A stretch of DNA of 64,000 nucleotides from an uncultured Verrucomicrobiota bacterium (GCA_937873455.1 CALMYG010000176.1:1-64000), one strand, 5' to 3'; counted from the stretch's first letter, positions 8,481-18,566 are shown. Made by a program: numbers and translations. Notes: generated from the letters alone by a model not told the origin.

Positions 8481-11400
8481 CCGGCGCTTGCCGAATCCCC
8501 CGGCCGAACAGCCGCTTCACGTCATCCCCTACCAGGTACAGAACGGGGACCACGCCCAAGGTGAGAAACGTGGCGAACAACAGGCCATACGCCAAAGCAA
8601 TCGCCGCCGGCACGATAAACGGCTCGTAGCCGCCCCACCCATAAATCGTCGGCATCAGACCGGCGATGGTCGTCACCGAGGTCATCAGGATCGGACGCAA
8701 CCGGGTCAGGCCGCCATCCAAGACCGCATCGAACACCGACTGCCCCGCCTTGATCCGGTTGTTGATGAAGGTAACCAGGACGATGGCATCGTTCACCACC
8801 ACCCCGCCCAAACCGACCACGCCCATCAACGCCATCATGCTCACCGGCTTGCCATGAAGCACCAACGCAATCGCCACCCCGATCAAACCAAGCGGAATCG
8901 AAACCATGACATACAACGGCTGGGTGAACGACGAAAACTGCACGACCATGATCGAGTAAATCAGCAACGAAGCGACCACAAACGCCACCTTCATGAACTC
9001 GATAATCTTCCGGGTTTCCTTCCATTCGCCGCTCGGGATCAACGCATAGCCGGGATACCGCGCGCCAAGATCACGAAACGCCGTTTCCAGAGCGAGATTA
9101 ACCTCGGTGGAGTTGGTAATTTCCGTATTCAGCGAAGCGCTCACCGTCACCACGCGATCGCCGTTGTAATGGAAGATCGCCGGGATGCCGCGCTGTTCCT
9201 CAAACCGGGCCACCCGGTGCAGATCAATCAAACGCCCGTAGTCGTTGCGCACGGATAACGCCTGCAGTCGTTCCCGCGTGCGAAGCTCCTCGGGAAGCCG
9301 CACCCGAACCGCCAACTCCTCCCGGCCCTCGCGCACCAGGGTCGCCTCCGCTCCGCGAAACGCCGCGAAAACCGTCTCGGCAATTTGATCCACACGCAAA
9401 CCCAAGCGCGCCGCCTCCTCCTCGTCCACCACGACCTGGATTTCCTCTTTGCCCTCGTCCAGATCGTCCTGGATGTCCTCCACGCCGGAAAGCCCGCCCA
9501 GAAAGGCCTTGATCTCTTCGGCAATCCGCGCCGACACCGCCAAATCCGGGCCGGTAATCTTGACCTCCAAGGGCCGCCCGGCCGGAGGACCGGGCTTGAC
9601 CGACTCGATTTCAATCCGCGCCATCCCCGGAATCGACGCGGTTTCTCGTCGAATTTGATCCATGATGCGGGCGGTCAACCGCTCACGCGTTTCCTGCGGC
9701 GTCAGATAGACAATTAACTGAGCCAGATGGCTGCCGGTATTTTGTCCGGTATTGTCGAACGAAATGTGCCGTCCTACATGGGTGACCACATGCTGTAACT
9801 CCTCCGCGGGTAACTGACGAATACGCTCCAGCACCGCCTCGGCAAGCTGATCGGTATGCCCCAGCGTAGAACCTTGCGTCGCCTGTATACGGACGAAGAA
9901 AATGTCGATCATGTCCTCCGGAAAAATATCAATCTTGAGATTCCGGACCGAGAACGTAACCAACCCGCCGAAAAACAAGGCGGTTACCAACAGAAAAAGG
10001 TACCGGCGTCGCAGGATCGGTCCCATGGTGACCGCGTACAGCGCCTGCAATCGTTTCATGATCCGGTGCTGCCGTTCGTGGTAATGACCGCCGCCCCGCT
10101 CCAGCCGGACCATGGAGCCCGCCAAATGCGCGGGCAAAATAACCAGACACTCCAGCAAGGACGCCGCCAGCGCCAACACCACCACATACACCAGCCAGGA
10201 AAGGTACGTACCGTACAAGTCCGGCGCGAAAATCAGCGGAATAAACGCGGCAATGGACGTCAAGACCGTCGACACCACCGGCGTCATCACCTCCGTCGCG
10301 CCGTTGGCGGCGGCGGAGACCGGATCATCCCCCCGCTCCAGATGGCGGGCGACATTTTCCCCCACGATAATCGCGTCATCCACCACCATCCCCAACACGA
10401 TAATCAAGCCAAACATCGTCATCAGGTTGATCGTCATCCCGAAGTACGACATGGCCAGCAGGGTGGTCAAAAATGCAAACGGAATCCCGAACGCGGTGAA
10501 AATCGCCACCCGCGCATTCAGGAAAACAAACAGAAACACCGTAACCAACACCATGCCCACCCAGCCGTTGGTCAACAGCACGGAAAGACGGCGCTTCACG
10601 TAATACGAAGCATCATCCACCAGAACCACCTCGACGCCCGCGGGTCGAATCTCGCGTTCCGCCTCCACCAAGGCGCGCGCGGCATCCACGATGCTGATGA
10701 CATCTGCATTTTCGCGATTCTTCACGCCGAGAATGATGGAACGCTGACCATCGGCCCGGGCAAAACTGGACTCCTCGGCAAACTGACGGCGCACCTCGCC
10801 GACATCCTGGACCAGAAGACGCCTCCCATCCGGGTTCGCGCGCACCACCACCCCGGAAATCCGCTCGGCATCGTGAAATTTTCCGATCGTGCGCACCAAA
10901 AGCTCGCGCTCGCCCTCGGGAATTTTCCCGCCCGGCAAATTGATGTTCCGCCGGGCCAAGGCCGCCACCACCTCATCAAACGAAACCTCCAGCGCGGCCA
11001 GCCTCCCCGGATCGAGGCTGACGCTGAATTCCTCATCCCGCCAACCGGTACGGACCACCGAGGCCACCCCGTTGATGCGTTCCAGCCGACGCTTCAACTG
11101 GTCCGCGTAACCGCGCAGGACAGCTTCATCAACGTCACCGGAAACGCACACATTCAGGATCGGCTGCGCGGTGGTCAACGCCTCGACAATCGGGTCATCC
11201 GCATCCGCCGGCAACCCGCGAACTTGATCCACCTTGCGTTGAATATCGTTGATGACCCGGTCGGGATTTCGCGCCTCCAGCGCGATCTTGACAACGATGT
11301 AGGAAATACCCTCCAGCGAACGCGAGGCATACTCGTCGATATCCTCCACTTCGCGGATCGCCTCCTCCAGGGGATTGGTAATCAAATCTTCCACCTCGGA

Positions 11401-11571
11401 AGCCGAGGCGTCCGGGTACGTCGTGCGAATCACCACCAGATTCAGATCGGTGCGGGGAAACACCTCCCGGTTCAGATGATTCAAGGCGACATACGAACCG
11501 GCGACCAACACAAACACCGTCATCATGTTCGCGAGAACGGAATGTTTTACCGAAAAAGCCGGTAAACTCAT
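8449..11571 (-). CDS. RND-family efflux transporter permease
   Basis: A 1040-residue AcrB/MdtB-type inner-membrane pump. It shows the usual duplicated layout: one TM helix, a large periplasmic loop, six helices, then the same again. The TM4 segment contains the proton-relay VVDDAIIVGENVARHLERG motif, and the second half has VGLGGVVVNDAIVLV. I start it at MSLPAFSVKHS, which overlaps the TolC-like stop by four bases. It works with the outer-membrane factor encoded just upstream. No membrane-fusion protein gene is seen in the window, so the third component must be elsewhere. Substrate unknown. Confidence 0.9.
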   Translation of the reverse strand: MSLPAFSVKHSVLANMMTVFVLVAGSYVALNHLNREVFPRTDLNLVVIRTTYPDASASEVEDLITNPLEEAIREVEDIDEYASRSLEGISYIVVKIALEARNPDRVINDIQRKVDQVRGLPADADDPIVEALTTAQPILNVCVSGDVDEAVLRGYADQLKRRLERINGVASVVRTGWRDEEFSVSLDPGRLAALEVSFDEVVAALARRNINLPGGKIPEGERELLVRTIGKFHDAERISGVVVRANPDGRRLLVQDVGEVRRQFAEESSFARADGQRSIILGVKNRENADVISIVDAARALVEAEREIRPAGVEVVLVDDASYYVKRRLSVLLTNGWVGMVLVTVFLFVFLNARVAIFTAFGIPFAFLTTLLAMSYFGMTINLMTMFGLIIVLGMVVDDAIIVGENVARHLERGDDPVSAAANGATEVMTPVVSTVLTSIAAFIPLIFAPDLYGTYLSWLVYVVVLALAASLLECLVILPAHLAGSMVRLERGGGHYHERQHRIMKRLQALYAVTMGPILRRRYLFLLVTALFFGGLVTFSVRNLKIDIFPEDMIDIFFVRIQATQGSTLGHTDQLAEAVLERIRQLPAEELQHVVTHVGRHISFDNTGQNTGSHLAQLIVYLTPQETRERLTARIMDQIRRETASIPGMARIEIESVKPGPPAGRPLEVKITGPDLAVSARIAEEIKAFLGGLSGVEDIQDDLDEGKEEIQVVVDEEEAARLGLRVDQIAETVFAAFRGAEATLVREGREELAVRVRLPEELRTRERLQALSVRNDYGRLIDLHRVARFEEQRGIPAIFHYNGDRVVTVSASLNTEITNSTEVNLALETAFRDLGARYPGYALIPSGEWKETRKIIEFMKVAFVVASLLIYSIMVVQFSSFTQPLYVMVSIPLGLIGVAIALVLHGKPVSMMALMGVVGLGGVVVNDAIVLVTFINNRIKAGQSVFDAVLDGGLTRLRPILMTSVTTIAGLMPTIYGWGGYEPFIVPAAIALAYGLLFATFLTLGVVPVLYLVGDDVKRLFGRGIRQAPVRNVNGAGHP

Positions 11572-13022
11572 GGCGCCATCTCCAGCACCGACATCCCCTG
11601 GGCCAATCCCAAAGCCACCCGAGCCCGCTGGTAGGCGCCTTGCGCCGCCATCCACTCGCGCTCCGCCGCCTCGCGATCCGCCTCATAATCCAACACCGTT
11701 TTGATGTCCGATTGTCCCCGGTCAAACCGATCGGTTTCCATCGCCAACTTTTGCGTTTGCGCATCCAGCGCGCGGCGGGTGGCCATCAACAGGCGCCGGG
11801 CGGTCGCCTGCTCCCGGACCGCCGCCCGGCATTCCAGGGCAATGACACGCTCCAACTGCTCCACGTCCTCGCGAATGCGCTCACGCTCGATCATCGCCTC
11901 GGCCACCGCCGCGCGTGTTTCGGAACGCTTGAGGGATAGATCGGCGAACAACCCGATCGACCAGACCGTTTTGTCAAAATCCAGCGTTTCATCCCATTCG
12001 GCGCCGGAATCGCCGCGCCCGATGCCGCCGCTCAGAGAAACCTCGGGGCGGTCATCGGCTTGTCGCCAACGAATCAAATCCTCCACCCGCCTCTCTTCAC
12101 GACGCCAGGCGTCAAGGTCGGCGCGATACCGGAGCGCGTGCTCGTAAGCATCCAGAAAATCGATGGGCGCGCCGATACCGTCGGGGGGCGGCAAACGGTA
12201 TTCGATGGCATAGCGGTCCCAATCGCGCACCGGGAGATCAGCCAACTCCTTCACCTGATCGTCCAGTGACTGAAACCGGTACCGGGCGACCTCCGCCTGC
12301 ACCCCGGCCACCGCCAGCGCGGCCTCGACCGCCAACACCGCCGATGCGTCCAACAGCCCCTCCTCCACGCGCTTTTGATTCACCGCCAGCAACCGCTCCA
12401 ATCGCAGCGATACCGCCTCCTGAACCGTCGCGTCTTGACGCGCCGTTACAGCTTGCCAATACCGGTCGGCAATCCGGGCGGCAACTTCATTGCGCGCCTG
12501 TTCATACTGAAGCGACAACGATTCCAGCCTCCCGCGGATGTAGGCGGTTCGCGCGCGCTCGCCCGCCCCGAATGCATTGCGACCGAGTTCTTGACGCAGT
12601 GTCAAACCGGCCGCGGTGCGCCAGATCGGGTCCCCGCTCCCGCCAATCCCCTGAAAATAATTCCGCTGAGCATCAAGCTCCACGCCCAGTTGTGTCCCGG
12701 AAGCAAATCCGCGCAGGAGACGCGCTGTCGCTTGACCCCGCTCCACGCCGCCCGACGTGGGAAACGAACCCGGAGGCAGCTCGGAATCCTGATAGAATCC
12801 GTCAAATTGAAGGCGCGGATCGTACGGAGCCGCCGCCCGCATAACCTCGGCGGACGCCGATGCCAATTGCAAACGTTGCAGGTGCAGCAAACGACTGCCC
12901 TCCAACCCGCGTTGAATACACTCCGCCAGTGTCAATACGGGAAGGGAATCCGCAAAAACCGGCGCTGGAGCGCCCGTCAACAGGGCGACAACCGCCAGTC
13001 CAAGAATCCATAAACGTTTCAT
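11568..13022 (-). CDS. TolC-like outer-membrane efflux protein
   Basis: A 484-residue outer-membrane factor. The N-terminus MKRLWILGLAVVALL... through FADS is a clear signal peptide, which decides the start; upstream in-frame codons lack family character. Long alpha-helical stretches with two related halves, such as NEVAARIADRYWQAV and YEADREAAEREWMAAQGAYQ, match the periplasmic tunnel of TolC-family proteins. It precedes and overlaps the RND pump gene (ATGA). Confidence 0.85.
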   Translation of the reverse strand: MKRLWILGLAVVALLTGAPAPVFADSLPVLTLAECIQRGLEGSRLLHLQRLQLASASAEVMRAAAPYDPRLQFDGFYQDSELPPGSFPTSGGVERGQATARLLRGFASGTQLGVELDAQRNYFQGIGGSGDPIWRTAAGLTLRQELGRNAFGAGERARTAYIRGRLESLSLQYEQARNEVAARIADRYWQAVTARQDATVQEAVSLRLERLLAVNQKRVEEGLLDASAVLAVEAALAVAGVQAEVARYRFQSLDDQVKELADLPVRDWDRYAIEYRLPPPDGIGAPIDFLDAYEHALRYRADLDAWRREERRVEDLIRWRQADDRPEVSLSGGIGRGDSGAEWDETLDFDKTVWSIGLFADLSLKRSETRAAVAEAMIERERIREDVEQLERVIALECRAAVREQATARRLLMATRRALDAQTQKLAMETDRFDRGQSDIKTVLDYEADREAAEREWMAAQGAYQRARVALGLAQGMSVLEMAP

Positions 13023-13120
13023 CGCCCTAAAGATGCGCCAAGACCAGCCATTCCGCAAGCGCGGGACCCTGAAGCTATGCACTTCTTCGGGGTAACGACA
13101 CCGCCCACACCCCCGCCCCC

Positions 13121-13573
13121 TCAATATGGCGTATTGAGAATTTCATCCACAAAGTCCCTGCGCCTCCGGGTTCTATGTTCCATTGCCCTGACCCGCGCCA
13201 GCCAGATCATCGCCGATTTGGGTTGCGCCGCGCACGACAGCAGGTAGATGAACGCATACAATTTGGCGCTACATGGCATGCAGCCTCGAAACAACGGCTG
13301 TAACTCCATTAACTGACGCTTGTAAAACAAGATGGCTGACTTTGGCAGACCAGAAACCAACGGCAATATCCCCGCCATCTCGACAAGGCCCGGTCCACGC
13401 CGTCGCATGCTGCAAATGTAACTTGATTGCTCATACCAGCGATTGCGGATTCGGCGCATAATCTCATCATGCAAGTCGATCGGCACCCCGCGAGGACGCC
13501 ACATTGGGCGAGGCGGTATTCGGACTTTTACCACTCGTCCTTCCGCAGAACGCACCATCGCATAACCCGTCAT
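13121..13573 (-). CDS. Hypothetical protein, last gene of the PcfJ-like operon
   Basis: A 150-residue basic protein I do not recognise. It has several cysteines and a hydrophobic central part (SAKLYAFIYLLSCAAQPKSA), but no clear signal peptide or domain. Its start overlaps the stop of the PcfJ-like gene by four bases, so it is probably translated with it. It marks the left edge of the accessory region: the next gene downstream is the TolC-like housekeeping gene. Confidence 0.6.
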   Translation of the reverse strand: MTGYAMVRSAEGRVVKVRIPPRPMWRPRGVPIDLHDEIMRRIRNRWYEQSSYICSMRRRGPGLVEMAGILPLVSGLPKSAILFYKRQLMELQPLFRGCMPCSAKLYAFIYLLSCAAQPKSAMIWLARVRAMEHRTRRRRDFVDEILNTPY

Positions 13574-15084
13574 GATGCCACTCGCCTTCCGGAAAAAACC
13601 GTGCGGATCGTTTCAACCGCGGATCTGGCCGCATCCGAGAACACAAGCAACGGATGACCGTCACGATCGCAGGGCACCCACGGCTCAGGGGGTATTGCTT
13701 CATCAAACGGCACCGGATCGGCCTGAGCCTCGACGCCCACCGCCCAGTCCTCTCGTTCGTCCGGAGTCGACTTGATGGCACCCCGCACGCACACGCCATC
13801 GAAAAACTCGGTCAAAATGGCCTCGCGATCCGCCCGGGCGAGCATCAGGTTGCCAAACCCCATGAGCTGACTACATTCCCAATGGTTTTTATACCAGAAT
13901 ATCGCCAGGGTGGCCCGCACCGGCTTGAGTACGCGGTAAACGTAATAGGCACCACCGGCCACCCGATTTGCATAGGCAGCGACACAGTGCCGCATCTGGA
14001 TACCCTCTTCAACCAAGTCTTTCAGCGTACAGAGCGGAACGATGGCGTCCGTGCCGACATACGGAGGCTCCGGGAAGTCGATTTTACGCGTCAACATGAT
14101 GTCGTTGACCGGTGCAACCAAGTCATCATGCATCTCCCGTAAACGCCTCAATGAATGAAACCGCGCGGGAACATACCCCCCGCCAATCTGATGGTTCATG
14201 CGTAGGGTGTCGCGCAACAGCCAGCGGACGTCACGGGCCGCCGCCCGGTTCTCCAACATCTCCATGAAAAACCGCATACTGAGGCGGTCGAAATAGTCAT
14301 CATGCACCACCAGCGACAGCACCTCCGGCGGTAGCGCCGGCAAATGGGCCAGGACCTTGCCCCGCCGGGGATCCAACAAAGCTCCCTGCAGACGCTTCAA
14401 CAACGCCGGATGCAAGTGATCGATTGGTATCTTGCGGAACATCTGTTGGACCGACTTGGTTCCCGGAAATCCCATCCAGGCCAGAATGTCACGCTGGCGC
14501 TTGTACACCAACCTGCGCGTCGCCCGTATCGGGTTGCTCACCCGGTGCTCCCGGTAAAACCAATGCCCGGACAAGGCAAACGCCAGCGCCGGATTGCTGC
14601 GGAAAAGATCCACCGCCCCCGGACAGCGCGCGAACATGCACAACAGATGCCATGCCCGGTGCTGTAAGGGAGCAATTAGCGCCCGAATCTCCGCCGGAAT
14701 CTGTTCACTAAAAGGCTCAATGCAGGTTGTCCGTTCCTTCCAGGCCGCTTCCCGGGATTTCCAGTCCTTGATCCGATGCTCTTCCAGCGCTTCCGGCGAA
14801 ATGTCCAACCCATCGGCCTGAATGATGGCAATCGTGCCCGGGGCCAGGACATACGTCTCCAACGGCGCGGGACGCCGGGCCGGTTCGTCCAGACGGCGGA
14901 AAAACGCGACCAGCGCCTCATCCGCCCACTTGCGGGTTCCTCTCCAAGGACGCTTCGGGGTCTTCACCCACGCCATCGGCTCCGGCCATCCCCGCAACAC
15001 CACGATGCGCCGCGTGCTGAAGTCATATAACTTCCCGTTCTTGAACGAGACGCCAGGGCGGGCAAACTGGAGTTCAGCCTTCAT
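13570..15084 (-). CDS. PcfJ-domain protein
   Basis: A 504-residue protein. The C-terminal half carries the PcfJ-like signature: LKDLVEEGIQMRHCVAAY, then an EGxxMxHC-type core with short strands in GGAYYVYRVLKP, and a CSQLMGFGNLML segment. PcfJ-like proteins are best known from conjugative plasmids and other mobile DNA; their biochemical role is not established. The N-terminal 300 residues are basic and unrecognised. I start at MKAELQFARPG; a GTG 15 bases earlier is possible. It overlaps the TPR gene upstream by 11 bases. Confidence 0.6.
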   Translation of the reverse strand: MKAELQFARPGVSFKNGKLYDFSTRRIVVLRGWPEPMAWVKTPKRPWRGTRKWADEALVAFFRRLDEPARRPAPLETYVLAPGTIAIIQADGLDISPEALEEHRIKDWKSREAAWKERTTCIEPFSEQIPAEIRALIAPLQHRAWHLLCMFARCPGAVDLFRSNPALAFALSGHWFYREHRVSNPIRATRRLVYKRQRDILAWMGFPGTKSVQQMFRKIPIDHLHPALLKRLQGALLDPRRGKVLAHLPALPPEVLSLVVHDDYFDRLSMRFFMEMLENRAAARDVRWLLRDTLRMNHQIGGGYVPARFHSLRRLREMHDDLVAPVNDIMLTRKIDFPEPPYVGTDAIVPLCTLKDLVEEGIQMRHCVAAYANRVAGGAYYVYRVLKPVRATLAIFWYKNHWECSQLMGFGNLMLARADREAILTEFFDGVCVRGAIKSTPDEREDWAVGVEAQADPVPFDEAIPPEPWVPCDRDGHPLLVFSDAARSAVETIRTVFSGRRVAS

Positions 15085-16477
15085 GATCGGGGCGATCACC
15101 CTCCACCATCCGCTCCAACTCCGCCCAATGCTCCCGCGACTCCACGTGATGCTCGTCCAGCGCCATCGCGCGCCCGATCAATTCCTGCGCCTTCTTGAGG
15201 TCACCCATCTTCATGTACACAAACCCAAGTGAATCCAAATGGTTGGCGGATTCTTCAAGCTCGCAGGCCCGCTGGCAAAATATCAGCGCCTTTTCCAAAT
15301 CGCCCAACTCGGCCAGCAGGAATCCGTAGTTGTTCAACGCCAGCGGATGCTCCGGGTCAAGCCGGACCGCGTATTCAAAACAGTGTAACGCCTCCTCGCG
15401 GTTACCCCGGCGATACTGCAAGAGCCCCAGATCCAGAAACGGCGACGGCATCGGCGGAGCCAACGCCGCCAACGTTTTCGCGACCTCAAACAAATATTCC
15501 GTTTCGTTTAACCTGTACAAACTGTAGACCAGATAGGCCAGGGCAACAAGGTCCCGGGGGCTTTCCGCGAGAATCATCCGGCACCGGGCGGCGGATTCGT
15601 CCAAACGGCCCATCGCGATCAGGATCAGCATTGCCAGGCTTTGCGGATACACCCAAGCCGGCGACAACGCGGAAGCTTTTCGCGCGGAAAACAAGGCCCG
15701 TGCGGACCGCCCCACAAAATGATACGCCTCGGCAAGCGCGGCCCAAGACCGGCCGTCGCCGGGATACCGTCGAAGATGCGTTCGCAACATCCGGATGCGC
15801 GCCTCCCCGCTGGCGTGGGCTGCACACATCAACGCCCACTGACTGGCGGGATCGTGGTGTCGCGATGGATCAACACTCCAGTTCGGGCCGATATAACGTG
15901 TTTTCCACGAGCTGTACCATGCGACGTTATGCTCACGAACGGACGCCACGAACGATTCCGGTGGGGCCTCGGCAAAATACACCCAGGTACCGGTCTCCGG
16001 AACCGGGGCCATTCGTTCCGACAAATCGGCCAGCCAACCACCCGCGTCGTGCGCCATGCCGGTCAGCAAACCTTTGCTCAACACCCAGAACATCGACACA
16101 TGAACGTCCGGGCTTCTGCCGCCCATTGCGGGAAACGGCAACGGCTCCGCAGAAGCCACAACGTCATCCGCAACGTACCGGCTTCCTACGCTCCGGTGAT
16201 CCAGCAGGATCATGTTCGTCTTCGGGCCTCCGCGCGCCCGCGCCATGTAACCGCCGATGGGATAGAGTCCCGGCAGGACCACCAGCAACCAGTCCATACC
16301 ATGCGGCAGCGCATCGAATGCCAAACGCCACCGGAACACCTTCTCCAGCGTCACCGATGGATCCGGATGATGCGACTGCATGGCCTCCTCCGCCTCCGGC
16401 GGAATCACCCACGCCCCTTTGCACCGGTACGGACCGGCCGAAGTAAGTGCGACGGGTATGGAAAAGAGATGGGACAT
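15074..16477 (-). CDS. TPR-repeat protein with unknown N-terminal domain
   Basis: A 467-residue protein. The first 215 residues are unrecognised. From about 220 to the end there are tandem tetratricopeptide repeats, for example LGLLQYRRGNREEALHCFEYAVRLDPEHPLALNNYG and its neighbours, which usually form a protein-binding superhelix. It probably heads an operon with the PcfJ-like gene and the 150-residue protein. The 146 bases between it and the next gene upstream (16624) show no shared island promoter signal. Confidence 0.65.
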   Translation of the reverse strand: MSHLFSIPVALTSAGPYRCKGAWVIPPEAEEAMQSHHPDPSVTLEKVFRWRLAFDALPHGMDWLLVVLPGLYPIGGYMARARGGPKTNMILLDHRSVGSRYVADDVVASAEPLPFPAMGGRSPDVHVSMFWVLSKGLLTGMAHDAGGWLADLSERMAPVPETGTWVYFAEAPPESFVASVREHNVAWYSSWKTRYIGPNWSVDPSRHHDPASQWALMCAAHASGEARIRMLRTHLRRYPGDGRSWAALAEAYHFVGRSARALFSARKASALSPAWVYPQSLAMLILIAMGRLDESAARCRMILAESPRDLVALAYLVYSLYRLNETEYLFEVAKTLAALAPPMPSPFLDLGLLQYRRGNREEALHCFEYAVRLDPEHPLALNNYGFLLAELGDLEKALIFCQRACELEESANHLDSLGFVYMKMGDLKKAQELIGRAMALDEHHVESREHWAELERMVEGDRPDHEG

Positions 16478-16623
16478 GATTAAATCTCAACACCGTATGC
16501 CTTGCAGAATACATAACGGACATCCACCCAGTCGACCTCCGAAGGCATCCGGACTTCCTTATTGTCTGGAAAACACTTGGCAAGCCCGGTCCAGAAACAA
16601 GACGCCAATGATTAAGGATGCTT

Positions 16624-17037
16624 TCACGCGGTATATCCTTTGACCTCACTTGCCGACTGATCCGTGACATGCCGGAAAAGGGTTTCCATTTCATCAGGGT
16701 CGCCATTCAAGCAATATCTGCGTGCCGCATCGGCCAGGCCCGTGCATTCGTCATAGTACTCCTGCAGGGCGGCATTCAAGTTGGGATCCTCGACAAGCGA
16801 ATGCATCATCGCATCAACACATTGCTCAAATTCAGCCAGACAGGCGTCATCTGCTTCGGACGTCTTAAGCAGAACCAAGTGGCGGCGGCATTCCAAATCA
16901 AAATCCATGTCAATCCGGTCGTTCTCAATGATCATGTCATACATTTCCGGTGTGATCAGGAGTATGTTATCCACGCTATCCGGATGTTGTGCATTCATGG
17001 TGGCGTCCTCGATTGCGTTTTGATTTCCGTTGCTCAT
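16624..17037 (-). CDS. Acidic hypothetical protein with shared island promoter
   Basis: A 137-residue, strongly acidic, probably cytosolic protein (MSNGNQNAIEDATMNA...). It contains FDLECRRHLVLLKTSEADDACLAEFEQCVDAMM and looks all-helical. No family is recognised. The island promoter signal ends six bases before this ATG, which supports this start over the longer frame and suggests a nearly leaderless transcript. It lies downstream of the membrane-protein operon but has its own signal. Confidence 0.55.
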   Translation of the reverse strand: MSNGNQNAIEDATMNAQHPDSVDNILLITPEMYDMIIENDRIDMDFDLECRRHLVLLKTSEADDACLAEFEQCVDAMMHSLVEDPNLNAALQEYYDECTGLADAARRYCLNGDPDEMETLFRHVTDQSASEVKGYTA

Positions 17038-17043
17038 GGAATG

Positions 17044-17072
17044 AAGAAGCGGGATGAAGCCGTGATTTCCGG
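17044..17072 (-). promoter_or_regulatory. Island promoter signal before the 16624-17037 gene
   Basis: On the coding strand this reads CCGGAAAT, 13 bases, CGCTTCTT, then six bases to the ATG. It is a full match to the 13-member motif set. Confidence 0.6.
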
Positions 17073-17095
17073 GAAAAATGCTGGCCATTATAAAA

Positions 17096-17362
17096 TCATC
17101 GCGCCACGGCCAGCGCCCGGGGCCTATGGGCCCGCGTTCGCGCTGGTTCCAAGAGGACATTCAGCCGGCAATCAACCCGGGCATGGCGGTAGCGGTAATA
17201 AACATAAGCCGCCCCGCCGCCCAACACCGTGCCCGCCGCCGCTACGGCAATAATCGCCGCCTTGGAGGCGCCAGCGCCAAGGAGGAAAGCACCAACCACC
17301 ATGCCCACCGAAGCCCCGCGCGAACAGTACTTCACCACCTTGTATTTATCCCGCTTATGCAC
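17096..17362 (-). CDS. Small glycine-rich membrane protein
   Basis: An 88-residue protein with one or two hydrophobic Gly/Ala-rich segments (GMVVGAFLLGAGASKAAIIAV and VLGGGAAYVYYRYR). They resemble glycine-zipper membrane segments, and the tail is basic. It overlaps the preceding gene by eight bases and is probably the last gene of the membrane operon that begins at 20401. Function unknown. Confidence 0.5.
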   Translation of the reverse strand: MHKRDKYKVVKYCSRGASVGMVVGAFLLGAGASKAAIIAVAAAGTVLGGGAAYVYYRYRHARVDCRLNVLLEPARTRAHRPRALAVAR

Positions 17363-17753
17363 GATTTTTCCTCAATACATCCGTGATGGTCGCTTTGATC
17401 ATCCGTTCAAATTCTTTTCTTTCCGACACCTGTTGTCGGTTCTTGAAAAGCCGTTTCCGATCCTTGCCAAACCCCCAGATCGCGCCCGCCGCACCCAGCG
17501 CTTTGTCGGCGGCATCACCGGTTAATTCCAACACCCGGTCAGTAAAAGGCAGAGGAATCGTCAACACATTGTCCAGGATTTCCCCGATGATCAAACCGAT
17601 CACGGTATAAGCGATCGTTTGGGGATGGTCCTTCGCGATCCTGGCCGCCTTGGTGATCGCACGAGTGACAAAGCGTCGCCGTTTATTGACTGGTAGCCTC
17701 AAGGCCTCCTGACAGATCACTTCCTTCATGTAGAGCGGAATGGCGTGGTTCAT
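17355..17753 (-). CDS. Hypothetical protein with one hydrophobic segment
   Basis: A 132-residue basic protein (MNHAIPLYMKEV...). A hydrophobic stretch TIAYTVIGLIIGEILDNVL lies near residue 50, and a charged C-terminal helix follows. GAGGA lies six bases before the ATG, so I prefer this start to the GTG at 17765 that overlaps the upstream stop. No family recognised. It sits inside the membrane-protein operon. Confidence 0.5.
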   Translation of the reverse strand: MNHAIPLYMKEVICQEALRLPVNKRRRFVTRAITKAARIAKDHPQTIAYTVIGLIIGEILDNVLTIPLPFTDRVLELTGDAADKALGAAGAIWGFGKDRKRLFKNRQQVSERKEFERMIKATITDVLRKNRA

Positions 17754-17761
17754 GGTGTTCC

Positions 17762-18538
17762 TCACTTCTTGTCAAACAGGTCAGCATACACTTCGGGTTC
17801 TTTTTCAATCCGGATCTCGATCAGGTCGTGAAAACGCGATGCCAGGGAAGGATCCAACTGAACGATAAAATCGAGCAAGACGTCCCGGAAAACGGTTTCG
17901 GCATGAATGCGCGCCTGTTTGCAGTGCATGATATTCTTGAGCGCCTCTTCCGTGGCCATTTGGGTAAGCGGCTGTTGGGCGCGACGGGCAACCTTATCCT
18001 TATCCGAATCAGTCCGGAGCCGGGTGGTATCGACATCACAAATGCGCATATGACCGAGATTGATATTCGCCCTGAACAACAGCGAGGGCGGCCGCAATTT
18101 GACGACAATCTTGTCCTGCTCCTTAACCACCTCATACGGTTGACTGCGGATGTCCAACCGGTAGCCGTAATACGCCTCATACGGCGCCTGAACGGCGACG
18201 TACAGGCTGCCCCATAGCTTACTTCGGTCCCGCCGGGTATTCTTGATCGTCCCCTTGTGCTGCCCCACAACCAGGCAGGGATGGCCTTGCCGGTTGGCCC
18301 GGGCCTTCAAACCATGCCGGATTCCTTCCGCAACGTTGGCTTCCGTCAGTATCGGCGCCTCAACAACCGCATCAGGAGCGTCCCCGGTCGACGTCGATTT
18401 AATCGGGCTGTAACGAAGCGCCAGTGCCGGCACCATGACCAGACCCAATATTCCGAGGATGATGGAGGCCAACACGGCCAGATCCCGAAAGTACGAAAGC
18501 TCTTTTAAACGTTGAAATTTTGCTTTGATCGTGTTCAT
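17762..18538 (-). CDS. Membrane-anchored protein, DUF4230-like (copy B)
   Basis: A 258-residue protein with one N-terminal membrane segment (LAVLASIILGILGLVMVPALAL) followed by a soluble domain, presumably outside the membrane. The core around LWGSLYVAVQAPYEAYYGYRLDIR with KIVVKLRPPSLLFRANI resembles DUF4230 proteins weakly. It is a paralogue of the gene at 21090-21869: stretches such as APYEAYYGYRLDIRS and ARRAQQPLTQMATEEALK are shared. Function unknown. In both copies it directly follows the 315-residue partner gene. Confidence 0.55.
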   Translation of the reverse strand: MNTIKAKFQRLKELSYFRDLAVLASIILGILGLVMVPALALRYSPIKSTSTGDAPDAVVEAPILTEANVAEGIRHGLKARANRQGHPCLVVGQHKGTIKNTRRDRSKLWGSLYVAVQAPYEAYYGYRLDIRSQPYEVVKEQDKIVVKLRPPSLLFRANINLGHMRICDVDTTRLRTDSDKDKVARRAQQPLTQMATEEALKNIMHCKQARIHAETVFRDVLLDFIVQLDPSLASRFHDLIEIRIEKEPEVYADLFDKK

Positions 18539-18566
18539 GGTATTCGCTCCTTAATCGTCGTTACGG

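Noticed and set aside
9856..11565. A 569-codon open frame on the plus strand
   Set aside because: It lies opposite the RND pump gene, has no start signal, and its Arg/His/Gln-rich composition is typical of an antisense shadow.
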